Part shown: positions 7,401 through 18,540 of the stretch, one piece after another
Position numbering within the stretch: the first letter of the stretch is position 1
Layout: every line of letters begins with the position of its first letter
NCBI GenBank assembly: GCA_022605955.1
Contig: JAKCOZ010000005.1
Location: forward strand, 29,739,950 to 29,803,949
Origin: Rallus limicola
Lineage: Eukaryota; Chordata; Aves; Gruiformes; Rallidae
DNA length: 64,000 nucleotides
Reading direction: 5' to 3'
Program-made: the position numbers and the translations under genes
Notes under the pieces: generated by a model
What the model saw: only the letters and a program-made list of their open reading frames with translations
What the model was told of the DNA's origin: nothing
Database searches by the model: none

Positions 7401-8579
7401 TCCCAACGCATTCACTATACACTCAAGCAAAACTCCCACTAAACTCCGGTTACGTTTCGACTGAAGTACATCAGAGTTTTGCTTAAGAAGGAGCGTTGAA
7501 GAAGACTCACTATTGTATTAGTGGTTAAATTCTTTAGTTGTTCGTATTTTCCCTTCAGACGGGGGGAGGGGGGGGGGGGAAGTCTGCTTGTAGTGAATCA
7601 CTGCAACATAATATAATATAATCGCCAGTAAAAGAAATAAAGCATTTGTGCATAGGTATGACACGACTACAAATTCAACGAATGGCAATAGATATATATA
7701 CGTACATATAGACACACACAACCCTACAGAGGGGTTTATCCATGCGCTAGTGTCTCCAGTCAGTTTTGTTCACTGAAATGTTCTTGTTTTGGATACATAC
7801 ACGCCCCCCCTCCCCACTACCCCATACTCCCCCCTCCTCCTCCCTCGTGATGAAGGTGCCTGGGTAAATGGGTCAAAAAGTGGTGGAGAACTGGATGAGG
7901 AAGAGGTGAAGGTGAAGACCATTAGAGGTTTTAGGGCTGGCTGTGGCTGTTTTGCTGGGTTTGTGTGACTGTGCCCAGAGGGCGGAGTTCTTGCACATTC
8001 CTACCTCACCGGAGAACCTGCCCTCAACTCCACTGCAGCTACTCCAGAGAGATGGGACCCTCCAGAAGAAACCTGCCCAGCAATCCCAGCAAGCCTTCCC
8101 GCCAGAAGGGTAGGTGCACTTCAAGAAAACCTTCCCTACTTCTCCTAACAGGCAGACCCATGTGATACGAATGAATAGAGATGACAGACTTCTGTCTAAA
8201 CGTACAGTTTACCCGTGCCCCCTGATAAGCAGATCGCCCGTGCAAGCGAAGCAGTTTCAAAGCACCAGTTACACCAAAACTGCGTGTGCCTAACGTTAGG
8301 ATTTTTTTTTTCCTTCCCCCCTCCCTTTTTTTTTTCTCTTCCTCAAAGTGTTTCCTCCCCCGCCCCCCCCCTCCCCCCCCCCCCCCCCCCCCCCCCCGGG
8401 CTTTTTCGTTTCAAACGGTAAGTTGGAAGTTTCTTCGCCGGTTTAGCAGTTCTCATGGTTTATCTTCAGATTTATTATTCTTTTTTAACTTGTTTTGTTA
8501 ACGATCTCTTTGTTTGCTTGTTTGCCACTAACGCCAGAGAAAGTCACACGGGTGCAATGTTGTGTTTGCCTTTTTTAAG
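7401..8579. other. Noncoding DNA with G and C runs
   Basis: No gene seen. It contains a G12 run at 7568-7579, a C-rich stretch at 7803-7850, T-rich/C-rich sequence from 8301 and the longest C run of the window at 8373-8397. Open frames of 60-85 codons here are products of composition and show no domain. Confidence 0.55.
8373..8397 (+). repeat. C25 homopolymer run
   Basis: Twenty-five C in a row, preceded by further C runs from 8357. This is the longest homopolymer of C or G in the window. Confidence 0.85.
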
Positions 8580-8657
8580 ATGCCAGGAGAAAATACCTCT
8601 ACCTGCAAGAAAGGCTCACGATGGCACTTGGGGATGGGAGTCCTCCGCCGGCACCGG
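8580..8657 (+). other. Possible noncoding-RNA exon (splice signals only)
   Basis: A branch-point-like CACTAAC (8525-8531) and a pyrimidine-rich GCCTTTTTTAAG acceptor-like string precede position 8580. A strong donor-like CCGG|GTAAGT follows at 8658-8663. The enclosed 78 bases stay open in one frame but encode nothing recognisable. It may be an exon of a lncRNA downstream of FOXG1; chance occurrence is equally possible. Confidence 0.2.
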
Positions 8658-8663
8658 GTAAGT

Positions 8664-9589
8664 GCGCATTTTACTCTTCTTTTACACTCAGGAATCAGGT
8701 AACTACACTCGTGATTTATGTCCGCTGGTATCAGGATGGGAGGGAGCGCGGTTCCCGCAGATCCCTGAGCATGCCCTGCCTTTTTGTTCATGGTTGAACG
8801 TAGATGTATTACGGGAGCTAGGCAAAACTCCCCTCCACCACTCATTCCGGAAAGAAATTTGTTCCTGTTCGGTCTCTGCTGTATGAAAGCCGATTTTAGT
8901 ACGGCGAGTATAGGCGGATTCCGTAATGAATTATTTTTAAAAAATCTGAGCCTGTCATTTGAGAAAAAGCTCCGGGCTTCTCGCACCTTTCGGGGGTTGT
9001 GTAAAGAGTGCTAATATTCCTAAATTCTCGGTAAAGCGACTAAACGCCAAAAATTCTGAGACGGCAGAGAGAGAGACCTTGCAAAAAGCTGTAGATCTAA
9101 AACTGATCTGGGTTTTGCTCTGAGTACTCCAGCATAGCAAATGCACCCTTCCTCACCCTTACAACCGCCGACCTGATCACGGGCAACGTTCACGTTCATC
9201 GCGGAGGTCCGGCGAGTGGGAAGACAAAGAGGGAGTCTTCCCACTCCCCAAATTCTGTGGTCGCGTTCTGGATGTATGGAGATTTACGTGCCGCAAACCG
9301 AAATCTCGGGATAGGGGGGGGAAAGTTTAAACCACTGATGTGCTCGTCTTGCTCTTGCTTGCGGGTGGGGGTAGGCGCGCGGGTGCGTGGGCAGGTCCCC
9401 GGGGACGGGACCCTCTGTGGACCGAATTGCTCTTGTTTTGTTGTCCCGACGGGGCTGAAAGGAAGAACGACGGCTCGTGTCCCGCCCGGTGGATGACTTT
9501 ACCCTCCCTTGCCCCTGCCATTTGTGACCACGTGAAAATAAATAATTTTTTTTTTAATAGGCAGCAAATTAAGTTTTACAGGATGCTGT
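8664..9589. other. Noncoding, moderately CpG-rich DNA
   Basis: No gene seen. CpG density rises steadily from about 8880, and a CACGTG E-box lies at about 9529. Several overlapping short open frames on both strands have no domain and look random. Confidence 0.5.
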
Positions 9590-10450
9590 GAGTTGGGACG
9601 CCTCAGCGTAGGGGGAAGCGGTACCGAGCGGCTGCCTCCTTCGCACCGTAGGAAATGTCACGGGTGCAGTGGGAGCGTGCGCTCGCATACGCACAGCACA
9701 CGCCGGCGTTAACTTTTGACAGAGCCGCCGAGGTGTTGTCCGCTCGGTTCAAACTCGTCCCGGGATGCCCCGTGGGGCACGGGTAGAAATCCACACGCCC
9801 TGAGCTGCAGAGAGCGGCACCCACCCACGCGTCTCTCCGCGGCGGCGGTGGCTCAGAGCTGCCAAACCCCCGGCGGCTGCGCGGGACGCGCAAAGCCGCG
9901 CCAGAAGCCGCCGTGTCCGGACACACGTCTCCGCGGGGACAAGGCGTGGAGCCGGGGCGGCGGGAGGCGGTTGGGGGGGAGGGTGGGGGGGGTGTCGGGC
10001 TGGGGCGGGAGGTGCTGCGCGGCGGCGGCCCTGCGCGGCCCGCGGGCTGGGGGCGCTCTTGCTTCGCGGGAGAACAGCCCTGCCCGGCTCCGCGGAGATC
10101 CGGCCGCGCAGAGCCCGGCCGCCTTTTTCAAAACTCGGTGTTCGCTCGGGACTTCTTCCACGTCCCGGCAACTCACCTGCAGGTCGGTAAACCCGCGATT
10201 TGCGGTGACTGGCGTCTGTATGTGGGGGGCTTGAGCCCGTGCTCCCTCCCTCCCCTTTTGAACGAAGGAAAAATGAGGCTTGTCCTTCTCCTTGCTGACT
10301 GAGGCTTGCTCCTCGGTAGCCACCCAGAGACACATGCTGCGGTTGGGAAACGCGTTCGGAGCTGAAGTCCTCTTCCGGCTAACTGGTCGAGGACTCTCCG
10401 AACCAGGAACGGTATCACACCTCCCGCTCCGCCGCGGCAAAACAAACCAG
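9590..10450. promoter_or_regulatory. Downstream CpG island, possible lncRNA promoter
   Basis: About 850 bases of dense CpG and GC, ending in an A-rich stretch at 10436-10490, lie 6 kb past FOXG1. There is no coding gene: the longest frames (172-215 codons, both strands) are Arg/Pro/Ala/Gly-rich and lack domains. In mammals a FOXG1-linked noncoding transcript (LINC01551) lies just downstream of FOXG1, so an orphan island here could be its avian promoter. A strong donor-like site lies downstream at 10822. The call is inferential. Confidence 0.45.
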
Positions 10451-10502
10451 CGAAAACTTGAAAAACAAAACCAAAAGAAATAAAACAAACCGCCCCACAA
10501 CT

Positions 10503-10547
10503 AAATAAATAATAATAAATGAATAAATAAATAAATAAACAAACAAA
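10503..10547 (+). repeat. (AATA)n/(AAAC)n simple repeat
   Basis: Tandem AAAT/AATA units pass into ACAA units. A simple repeat directly after the CpG island. Confidence 0.9.
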
Positions 10548-10567
10548 TCGAGCAAGTATCAGCAACT

Positions 10568-10585
10568 CCCCCCCCCCCCCCCCCC
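10568..10585 (+). repeat. C18 homopolymer run
   Basis: Eighteen C in a row, bounded by AACT and TTCG. Confidence 0.85.
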
Positions 10586-10589
10586 TTCG

Positions 10590-10870
10590 CTTCTCAAGAC
10601 CGTGTAACTGAATACAGTATCAGGCTAGCGAATTAAGACTTAAAGCAAGCGGATTTACTATTCTCAATCGGGGAAATGAATGCGAAGGGGCTGCAAAGTC
10701 CTTTTCAAATAATTATCTCTAGGGAGTCCTCCAAGTGTATTTGAGGTTATCCGTGATTTGAGAGGAAAGACTAAACGAGAGAGAGTCTGAGAAAAGCCTG
10801 CCTTTGTCACCCTACCCTAAGGTGAGTAAAGCATCCCTGTAAAGTTAGCTGCAAAACCTGCTTAACCTAA
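10590..10870 (+). promoter_or_regulatory. Conserved-looking block with a strong splice donor
   Basis: A non-repetitive block contains AATAATTATC (about 10709-10718) and retains CpGs. At 10822 it carries CTAAG|GTGAGTAAAG, close to the ideal vertebrate 5' splice site. Together with the CpG island upstream on the same strand it could be the 3' end of a first exon of a + strand noncoding RNA. It could equally be an enhancer with a chance GTGAGT. Confidence 0.3.
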
Positions 10871-12099
10871 GACCGAGAGGTGAAAGCTCTCCTCGCCCGG
10901 AGCCGCCTGGCCAGGGAGCCTGAATTTCGAGCTACAAAAGGCCACACGAAGCCCCGACTCTCTTGGGGTGGTTTTCTTTCTTTGCTTTTTTCCTTTTTTC
11001 TCTTCATCTTTTTTTTTTTTTTTTTTCCCTTTCTTTCCTTTCCCCTCCGCGTTGGGGAATTCAGAGCGGTTTACAATTGATTTCACGGGGGCATCTTTTA
11101 CAGGGAGGTAGGAACACGTGAAAGGAGCCCTTCCCCTTCGGGGCGCTCCCGCTCCGCGGCTGCGGGAGTTGGCGGCGCTCACGGCAGTTCTCCCGTGACG
11201 GCGGCGGAGGAATGGGGGTCTGCAGCGGCCGGTCTGCAGGGGAGACCTCGCCGAGCTCTCCATTAACTTGGAGGCCCTACAAGTTAAGTCTTCGTCCCGC
11301 ACTGTTCATTAGTGGAAGGAGAAGAACTCGCAGCCCGCCCCATCCCACCCGCTCCTCCCTCCCCCCTTGCCTGGTTTCCACCCAGAAATTATCTGATCCC
11401 AAGTATTTAATATTAGATAGTCTGTTAAATTAATCATATCCAAGAGGAGACAGGTATCTGCCAAAAAATCTGGCTAAAGCCTGGCCGTAGACTAAAAAAG
11501 AGGATTTTTTAATCAGCCTTGGAAAACAGTTTAAAAAAAAGAGAGAGAAAAAGTTGCATTCTCATAAAAAAAAAAAAAGGGCAAAACCTCTTTGTGAAGC
11601 GCTGCGTGTCCCAAAAAGCTGGAACACGTCTGAAAATTGAATACGGGTAATATTCACCGGTTACCAGACTGTTCTTTTGAAGCAAGACCCTCTGTGATTC
11701 TGTACTAGAACTTGCGTTGTTCCCCCTCCTCCTCCCCACATTTTTTTTTTTTTAAATGTTCCGTGCGTACCAAACACACTCGCATCCCCACACCAGTATA
11801 TTTCCAAATGGGGTGACAGCTCCGACACGACTTTTCACTGGACCCCGAACAAAACAAACCTGGGACAGAGTATTAGAGCGGTCTTTGGAGGAAAATGGTT
11901 AAGCGCATCACACAAGTGATTACATATCTGTCATGCCATGGCTCATAGATAACTTTAAAACACGCTAGTGATAAGTAAATCAATCTCCTTTTAGGTTTCT
12001 GAACGGCACTTCTGATGGCGAGTGCGTCTGGAGGCGAGAATCGCAGTGGTACAGAGTGGCAAGCGTTATTTTCATTAGCACATAGTAGACACACTCATA
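10871..12099. other. Noncoding DNA between CpG island and POU-site block
   Basis: No gene seen. It holds a short GC-rich patch (about 11120-11260, with a CACGTG E-box at 11116), T- and A-rich runs (11010-11030, 11565-11578, 11741-11753) and AT-rich sequence with AATTAATCAT (about 11428). Nothing in the open frames is recognisable. Confidence 0.5.
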
Positions 12100-12880
12100 T
12101 GGGTCTATGAGAAAACACATGAGAATTATGCAAATAAAAGTCGCATTGTTGTTTTATCAATGAACTTTCCCCACTACATCTATATCTCTATAGCTATATA
12201 TATATATATATATACACACTCACACGTGTATATATGGACCTACATTTGTCTGATCTTTTCTGAATGTGAAAGTGTCCTCTAGCATTCATCAGAAAAGGCA
12301 GCACTGCATGTTCCTTTTCTTGCTTGCTTGTTTATTCTGTTTGAGCAAAGTTGTTTGTTTTTCTGGGAAGCGTAAGTTGCCTTTAGTTATGTCATCAATA
12401 TCATTTGCATTTAGGCGGAAGGGTAGGACTTATTAGCTCTATTTTTGTTATTAAATCAGAGAAGGTAAAAGTACTAATAATTAAATACAGATCTCTGATT
12501 GCAGGTTGGAAGAGCAAAATCGATTATCTCGTCATCAATAAGACAAATGTTGAGTAGCTTGCTATTGATTAGTATGTTTATTTATGCAGAAGTTTAGGTA
12601 TTTGCTTACATATTTCGGGTTCTTTGTCTGCTAATTATTATACCAGATTGGTTTGAAAGAAAGAGCTTAGACTGGGAAACACACTTGACAGATCCATTCT
12701 TAGCTAACCTGATAGTGGATTATTGCAATCCAATAAGTTTAACAAATTACTCATACGTGCTTGCCTTTCGAGCAATTAGGAAACCGTTTCAGATTAAAAT
12801 CCCTTTATGCATTCGGGGTCGGTTCATTTAAATAAAGGTGCATTCTGTTTAGATATTTTCCAAATGAAAAATTATTTTCT
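12100..12880. promoter_or_regulatory. POU/SOX/homeodomain-rich candidate enhancer
   Basis: The block carries ATGCAAAT (12128-12135) followed by SOX-type CATTGTT (12144-12150), a reverse octamer ATTTGCAT (12403-12410) and many homeodomain sites (AATAATTAAA near 12476, AATCGATTATC near 12518, CTATTGATTAG near 12563, GCTAATTATTA near 12630, GCAATTAGG near 12772). Octamer-plus-SOX pairs are typical of neural progenitor enhancers (POU3F/SOX2). A (TA)10 microsatellite at 12195-12214 interrupts it. It is likely part of the FOXG1 regulatory landscape; conservation was not tested. Confidence 0.45.
12195..12214 (+). repeat. (TA)10 microsatellite
   Basis: Ten TA units followed by CA-rich sequence. Confidence 0.9.
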
Positions 12881-13329
12881 GGATCCGCAGAGGCTGAACA
12901 GGAGTCGATGTGTGCTTCGCCTTCCGGGCCCTTGGCTTCTTTTGTAAGTGTAAAACACCTCCCAAACAATAGAGTGGCACCTGGGGTTTCCTCATAGATG
13001 GGATTTAAAAATCGGAGGTAATATGAATGTAGAAATCAGGAATCGATATATTAAAAGGGAAAAAAAAACAAAAAAGAAGAGACGGATCTGCTTTACAATA
13101 TTGGAGTGCTCCAAAGCAGGCGATGTTTTAAGTTGCTTTTTGGCATAGCGATTTAATCAGTTCAAAAAGAATCGCCCAATCTTTCTGCTAAACTGTCTGA
13201 TTTCTAACCGTACTTTCGCAGGTCCCCAGAAGGTTGACGTTAATACATATGTTTTAACAAACATTTAAAAAAAAAAATTCTTTGCTGGTGCTGCTGATTT
13301 TTTTTTTTTTTTTTCTTTTTTTCCCCTCC
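12881..13329. other. Noncoding DNA
   Basis: No gene seen. A donor-like TTTTGTAAGTG lies at about 12940, A- and T-runs at 13060-13075 and 13298-13320. Confidence 0.5.
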
Positions 13330-13650
13330 CCTTTCCCCGACACCGGCATTTTCCTTTGCGGCCGTGTCGGTGAGAGCCCCGATCTACCGGTATTTCTCCG
13401 TCCCCACTTCGACCGTGCTGGCACAGGCACCTCGGCGGGCGCGACCGAGGATCTCAGGACGGGCTGATGGCTGGGTACGCTTGGACAGGTGCGGGGAGGG
13501 AAGGCGGCCTCCCCACGGCCCACGCCGACCCACGCAGGCAGCGCTGCCCGCGGCCCGGCCGGGGCGCAGCTCCCGCTGCTCTGCCCGTCGGCTGCCCGGG
13601 GAGCGGCGCCGCGGGAGCCCGAGCTACAGGGTGGGAAGCGGGAACAGGAC
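13330..13650. other. Small CpG island
   Basis: About 320 bases of CpG-dense sequence ([14 protein letters not shown] strings near 13600) bounded by T-rich tracts. Overlapping frames on both strands lack domains. It could be an orphan island with regulatory activity. Confidence 0.45.
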
Positions 13651-14429
13651 CTGCGTGCTCTGCTGAGCAAGTGTCAAGCCCTTCTTTGCGACGAGGAGCC
13701 CTCTTAATTTCTTCTTCATCTTTCCTTTCGGCAAGTTTTGTCGGGGAGGGGGGCGGGGGAAGGATTTTTTTTATTATTATTATTACTTTTTTTTACCTCC
13801 AGCAACTGCTGCTTTACAACCTGTAGAGATAAGACGGCCTCGCATCAGATGATCACAGAGATAAGTAATCTCTCCCCTTGGTCCGTGGTATAGCTGACCG
13901 TATGCGCTTGAATCTTAGAGCGCTAAGTCTTTCCTGTGAATGAACGAGAAAACACTCGACAGGTCGTGAATAATCGTTTTAATGAGTGTGTAAAAGCGTG
14001 CGACGGGGTGCACGGAGCTGTCGGGTTAAACAAACAACTTGTACCCTGACGAAATCCGATTGTTAAAGTGCAAAGTGGTGTCAGTCCAATTTTCATCCCA
14101 GTTCTAAAAACCACAGATCTAAGTCGCGGGAGTCCAATTTTCCCCATTAAGAAAAATAACAATATTTTCTGAACGTAAGTGCGATCGTCCCTCATGTTAG
14201 CCTTTCTCTGGAAGAAAGAAAAAAAAAGAAAGAAAGAAACAGTTGCATATCCCAAAGGTACTGAAGTTCTTTCTATTTAAAAAAAAAAAAAAGAAAATGA
14301 AAAAAATTATCTTAAAAGTATTCATTTGACATTTTCCCTAGATATTATCAGATCTATGCGGTAAATATTTTCCCTTTTTTTTTTGTGTTCCGCCCGCACC
14401 CCCCACCCCCCCCCCCCCGTATGTTTTTT
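13651..14429. other. Noncoding DNA with simple runs
   Basis: No gene seen. It contains a TTA/T-rich stretch at 13766-13795, A-rich runs at 14216-14240 and 14278-14292, and a C13 run at 14406-14418. The part at 13840-14100 keeps CpGs and is non-repetitive, which would fit a conserved element. Confidence 0.45.
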
Positions 14430-14720
14430 TTCACAGATCACTGGAGGCAAACATCGAATTAATTGGATCTCAATGACTGAGGTTGGTAGCTTTGTACTGA
14501 ACTAAGGTTATCTCTGTCGTAGTGTCCAGGTGTTTACATTTCAGGCGCTTCTAGAAAAGATAAATCCAGAGAACACATATGCTAAAGTTAAAACCCGGTT
14601 ACAATGTTGTGTACTCCAGATCCACGTTATCTTACTCGTGCGTAGGGCATTAACAGTCTGTGGGTCTCCAACAAGCTATCAAAAACCTATAAATTCCGAG
14701 GGAAAAATTTCGAAGTTTGC
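14430..14720. promoter_or_regulatory. Candidate enhancer block with forkhead and TAATTA sites
   Basis: CGAATTAATTGG (about 14456) and a forkhead-type TGTTTAC (14531-14537) lie in unique sequence with retained CpGs. It could respond to FOXG1 itself or to homeodomain factors. Motif-only evidence. Confidence 0.3.
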
Positions 14721-17249
14721 TTTTTTACAAAAATCATTTTTATTTTTAAGAAGCCTGCCATCAGAATAGCCAGTTCTGTTTCTGTTACAACTAGAGGGCC
14801 TTGTACTATTTTGAAAAGACTAACCCCACTCCTTGAAGTAACATGATTATTTTTTAGGGTTAGTTGATTAAATAATGACTCATGTTACCCATGTGCATCG
14901 GCTGCAGCTCTGGTTCTCTCCGTGAAAAGTAATTTTCAGACGTGTCCTCTCTTTCTTTGAAAATAGCAGTTTGAGCAAAGCAAGGCAAGGCAAGCCCAGA
15001 TGGAAAACAATACTTTAAAAAAATTCTCCATAGCACGGTTCTGTTTAATACTCGTATTTTCAGAAATAATATGACATCGGAAAATAAACGGCATGCCAGA
15101 ACAGTTTGTTAGGCTATAGACATAATGGGGACCCAATGCAGTTTCCAGTGTTACGAATGGTAAATTTTCTTCTGGTATTGGTGGAAGTCGAATCTGGCCA
15201 TTCATGAACTGGATGGGAATATCCAGATGGCTTTGGTCTTAAGCCCATCTCCAGCGTTTGTAACATTTGGAGTTAAAACACAGAGTTTTTTCACCAACTC
15301 AGTTTTGTGTCGTCAATCAGGAACGATGTAGGCATTCAGAAGGAAAATCATTCAGTGTCATGACCCTAATCTCCTTTGCGTACCTTCCTCTGCAACCGGT
15401 GTTAGGAAAAAAAATAAAGGAAAAAAAAGAAGAGAGAGAGATAAGAAAAGAGGGGGAGAGAGGGGGAGAAATAAAAACAGATAACTCGGCCCCGCTGGAT
15501 CTATAACTAATGAGCCATACGATCATATAACACTATTTAACCAGCATATGACAAATGTTCAGGGCATTTTCAAACATGGCTTTGTTCAGACTGTATGACT
15601 TGAAACACATCGTTGCCCGGACCAGTCTGAACGCTGAAGACTGTCAAAACGAAATGCTATTCCTACTGTTTTTCTTAACTCCTTGCGGGTAAAAAAAAAA
15701 AAAAAAAAAAAGGGGACGTAGGCTCAGCCCCACTTAGGAAAAACAGAGGAGAATGAAAGACAAAGCACAAGGACTTGTGTCTCCCAAGCACAACAGGACA
15801 GAAGGCTGCATCCTGAGAGCTAGGAAACATTTCTCATCCCAATGAAAGTCTAATGCCCTCCTCCTGCATCTGCAATTTCCTTTGCAACAAAAACGTGCGG
15901 AAAATGGGCACGGTGGTCAGCAAAGACCCATCAGTTTCCTGCTGTAGTTCTGCTAATAAATAAACTTCTCAATGTTTAAAACACTCTATCTGTCACAATC
16001 ACAAGATAGGTACTGGAAATTCCTGTTGCAAATATACAAACAGAGATCCAAGAGGTTGCCTCTGTTTTTGTATCTCTCTCTCGCAAGAAATGCACTATCA
16101 AAACATTAATTATATTTGAAAGGGAGCAGATTATTTGTTTGAGAAAGAATTACATTCTTGAATTTATATTCCACGCAGATCTCTCCTCCTGTCTGCTGAG
16201 AGGGTTGAACTGTAAATCTGTCTCAAATGATGTACCCCTAAAATGTAGGTAGGTGTGTCACATTAGAGTAGTAGAGAGATGGGAGATAATCTGTAGGTGC
16301 TTTTAGACACCTCTGTGAGATGGGTCGTTAGGGAATATCGAAATCAACACGAAATTGGAAATCTAACATGTGAAGAACATACACCCTTATTCTTTGACAG
16401 TGGGAATACAAACACACATAGACACGGAGGGTTGAACCTAGTTAGTTACTAAACACTGTGACTCACAGGAGTTTGGGCCTATAGTTCCTAGTGTGTTGTT
16501 GGTTTTGGATTTTTGTGGAGTTTTTTTGTGGTGTTGGGGTTTTTGTTGGTGGGGTTTTTGTTGCTGTTGCTGTTGTTCTTTGGGGGTTATTTTTTTGTTT
16601 TTAATGTCACTTGCACATCTTGCTGTAGCTGATAGTTGAAAATCTACCAACTGTGGGAGTCATGAACCTAAAAGATTGTACTTACTTCCTACATTTTGAA
16701 AGACTAATAAAAGAGTTAAATAGATGCCCTCATGCCTTTACCTTTCTTCTGATTAAAAAATTAAAAAAAAAAGGATATCTACTTAGGCTTTAATAGGAGC
16801 TCCTAAAACACTGTCCTCATCATCTTCTTTTTTCGCTCTCCGCTAGTTAGCTGCTCAGTATTTCCTTGAGACACCGTTAACTATCTCAGCAGCATCGTTT
16901 TCCAGCACTGCAAGCATTTTGGCAGTGACTGATATGAACTGTCCGGTCAGAAAGCTGCCTGGGATTATCGTGTCATGCTTAGAGAAATTCGTCTCTCAAT
17001 TACCAAACCCTTAGCTTGGGACCAAGGGGAAGCTTCGCTAGCACCAAACCTTGAAGCAGTGGGACTTTTTCTGTATTCCTGTATTTCTTCACCCTGGGAA
17101 AACCAAGCCATGGGACTTGAAGGGCGGTCGCAGGGACCACGAGGGAGGGTGGTGGTGGTGGGGTAGTGGTAGAGGGACGGGCTTTCTTGCCCGCGGCTGT
17201 GCTTGGGTTATGCTCTCTCCCTGATTAGGTATCTCAGGAGGAAGAAGGT
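14721..17249. other. Noncoding DNA, mixed composition
   Basis: No gene seen. Low-complexity pieces are a purine-rich stretch at 15405-15475, a poly-A run of about 20 at 15690-15710, and a GT-rich stretch at 16492-16590. The AT-rich part at 15955-16240 (for example AACATTAATTATA near 16105) looks like unique regulatory-type sequence. Open frames carry no recognisable domain. Confidence 0.5.
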
Positions 17250-17396
17250 GACGTGACGAGAAACCCCTGACAGCCAAAGTGAGGAACTGTCCAGAAGAAG
17301 GATCCGTGCTGAATGAGGTCTGCGTGGTCGTGATGCAAAAGCAGAACAGGACAGCGTGCTGGCACCAAACGCGGGTTTTTTTGTTCGCTAGAACAC

Positions 17397-17445
17397 AAAA
17401 AAAAAAAAAAAAAGGAAAAAAAAAAGGAAAAAAAAAAGGAAAGGG
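17397..17445 (+). repeat. (A9-10GG)n low-complexity tract
   Basis: Three blocks of about ten A separated by GG, passing into a G-rich stretch to about 17480. A purine-only strand of roughly 60 bases. Confidence 0.85.
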
Positions 17446-17499
17446 GTGGGGTGGAGGAGGCAGTGGGGGTTGGGAGGGAAAGATCGCAGGAGTTAGTGG

Positions 17500-18540
17500 C
17501 TGCTGGAGTGTAAACACGAGTCCATCATCTCCGGAGAAGTGGAGGCTGCGTTCGTCAAACGCGCTAGAGCCTAGTCGAGAGGCAGAGGCGCCATCAGACC
17601 GCTCCAAGATGCCGCCGTGAAATCTGGATCCAAGACGACTCGAAGGGACAGTACTTTACAAAGTGATCGATCCCGAAATTTTCCAGGCAGATGTCCGATG
17701 TTAAGCCGGGATCTGTGATAGTTGCCGCACAATCGTAGGGAAAAAGATCTGCCCCGGGGTAGTGGATGGGATGGGAGGCTGGGGGGAGTGGAAGGGACGG
17801 ATTGGCATTGAAAACCCCACTAGAATTGCAAATTATTTAATTAATTGGGTAACTTCGTTCGCTCCTTCCTCGGGTTTAGCGGGGAAGGCTGCGGTGGCTG
17901 AGCCTGTAACTTCTTGCATTATTTTCGACCGCGCACTGTATTGCCATAATGCCAATAAACGCTTCAAACGCGACGTACTAGCGGCCAGCAGATGCTCCAG
18001 CCTCTCAGGCCAGGGCTAAACGAGCTCTGTGCCGGTCCGGGGCGGCGGGGTCGCTCCCTGCCTCCGGGTGCACTTCATGCTCTATACGGGGGGATGGGGA
18101 GGATGGTGGGGAGGAGGGGGAAAGGGGGGCTGTTTGCATCGAGCTCTGGGTTTTCTTCCGTTGGAGCTGCCAATCTTGGCTTGCAAGGGGTCTCAAAGGC
18201 AGGGACTGGCTTCGTTTCAGCGGGGTCAGTATTTCAGGACTTGAAGTTCAGCGGCCGGAGACACCCTCGCCGGAATTTTGTCGGACTTAGCGGCTGTCTG
18301 CGAAGAGAAGCTGCGCTCCCAGGGACGAATTCCCTGGTATGAAACATGGCCCATATCGCTCACCCTTCCAGCAAATGCCAGCAGATGGATGCAATTAAAT
18401 CTCGGTGGTCCTCCGAGGCCGGACACTGATACAGAGTGTGAGGGGGGTTGGCCATTATGCAGTGCCTATAGTTTAGTATTATCCCCCGGCCGCTGCAACA
18501 GGGAGAAGAAACGCGGGTGCTCCCAGCTTCCCCGTCCCAC
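17500..18540. promoter_or_regulatory. CpG-rich region with enhancer-like AT core
   Basis: CpG-rich patches at 17530-17770 and 17900-18540 surround an AT core at 17820-17850 with ATTTAATTAATTGGG. A forkhead-type GTAAACA is at 17510-17516. The arrangement, with AT-rich homeodomain sites embedded in retained CpGs, suggests a developmental regulatory element or an orphan promoter. No coding gene is apparent. Confidence 0.35.

Noticed and set aside
10045..10056. GCTGGGGGCGCT resembling the right half of a CTCF site
   Set aside because: The left half (CCA-type core) is missing, so the match is too partial in GC-rich DNA to report as a boundary element.
9716..10500. Overlapping frames of 170-215 codons on both strands in the CpG island
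   Set aside because: Stop codons are rare in such GC-rich DNA. The products are Arg/Pro/Ala/Gly-rich, without domains and mutually overlapping.
17089..17607. 172-codon minus-strand frame
   Set aside because: Built from the complement of the A/G-rich low-complexity tract (Pro/Phe runs); no domain.
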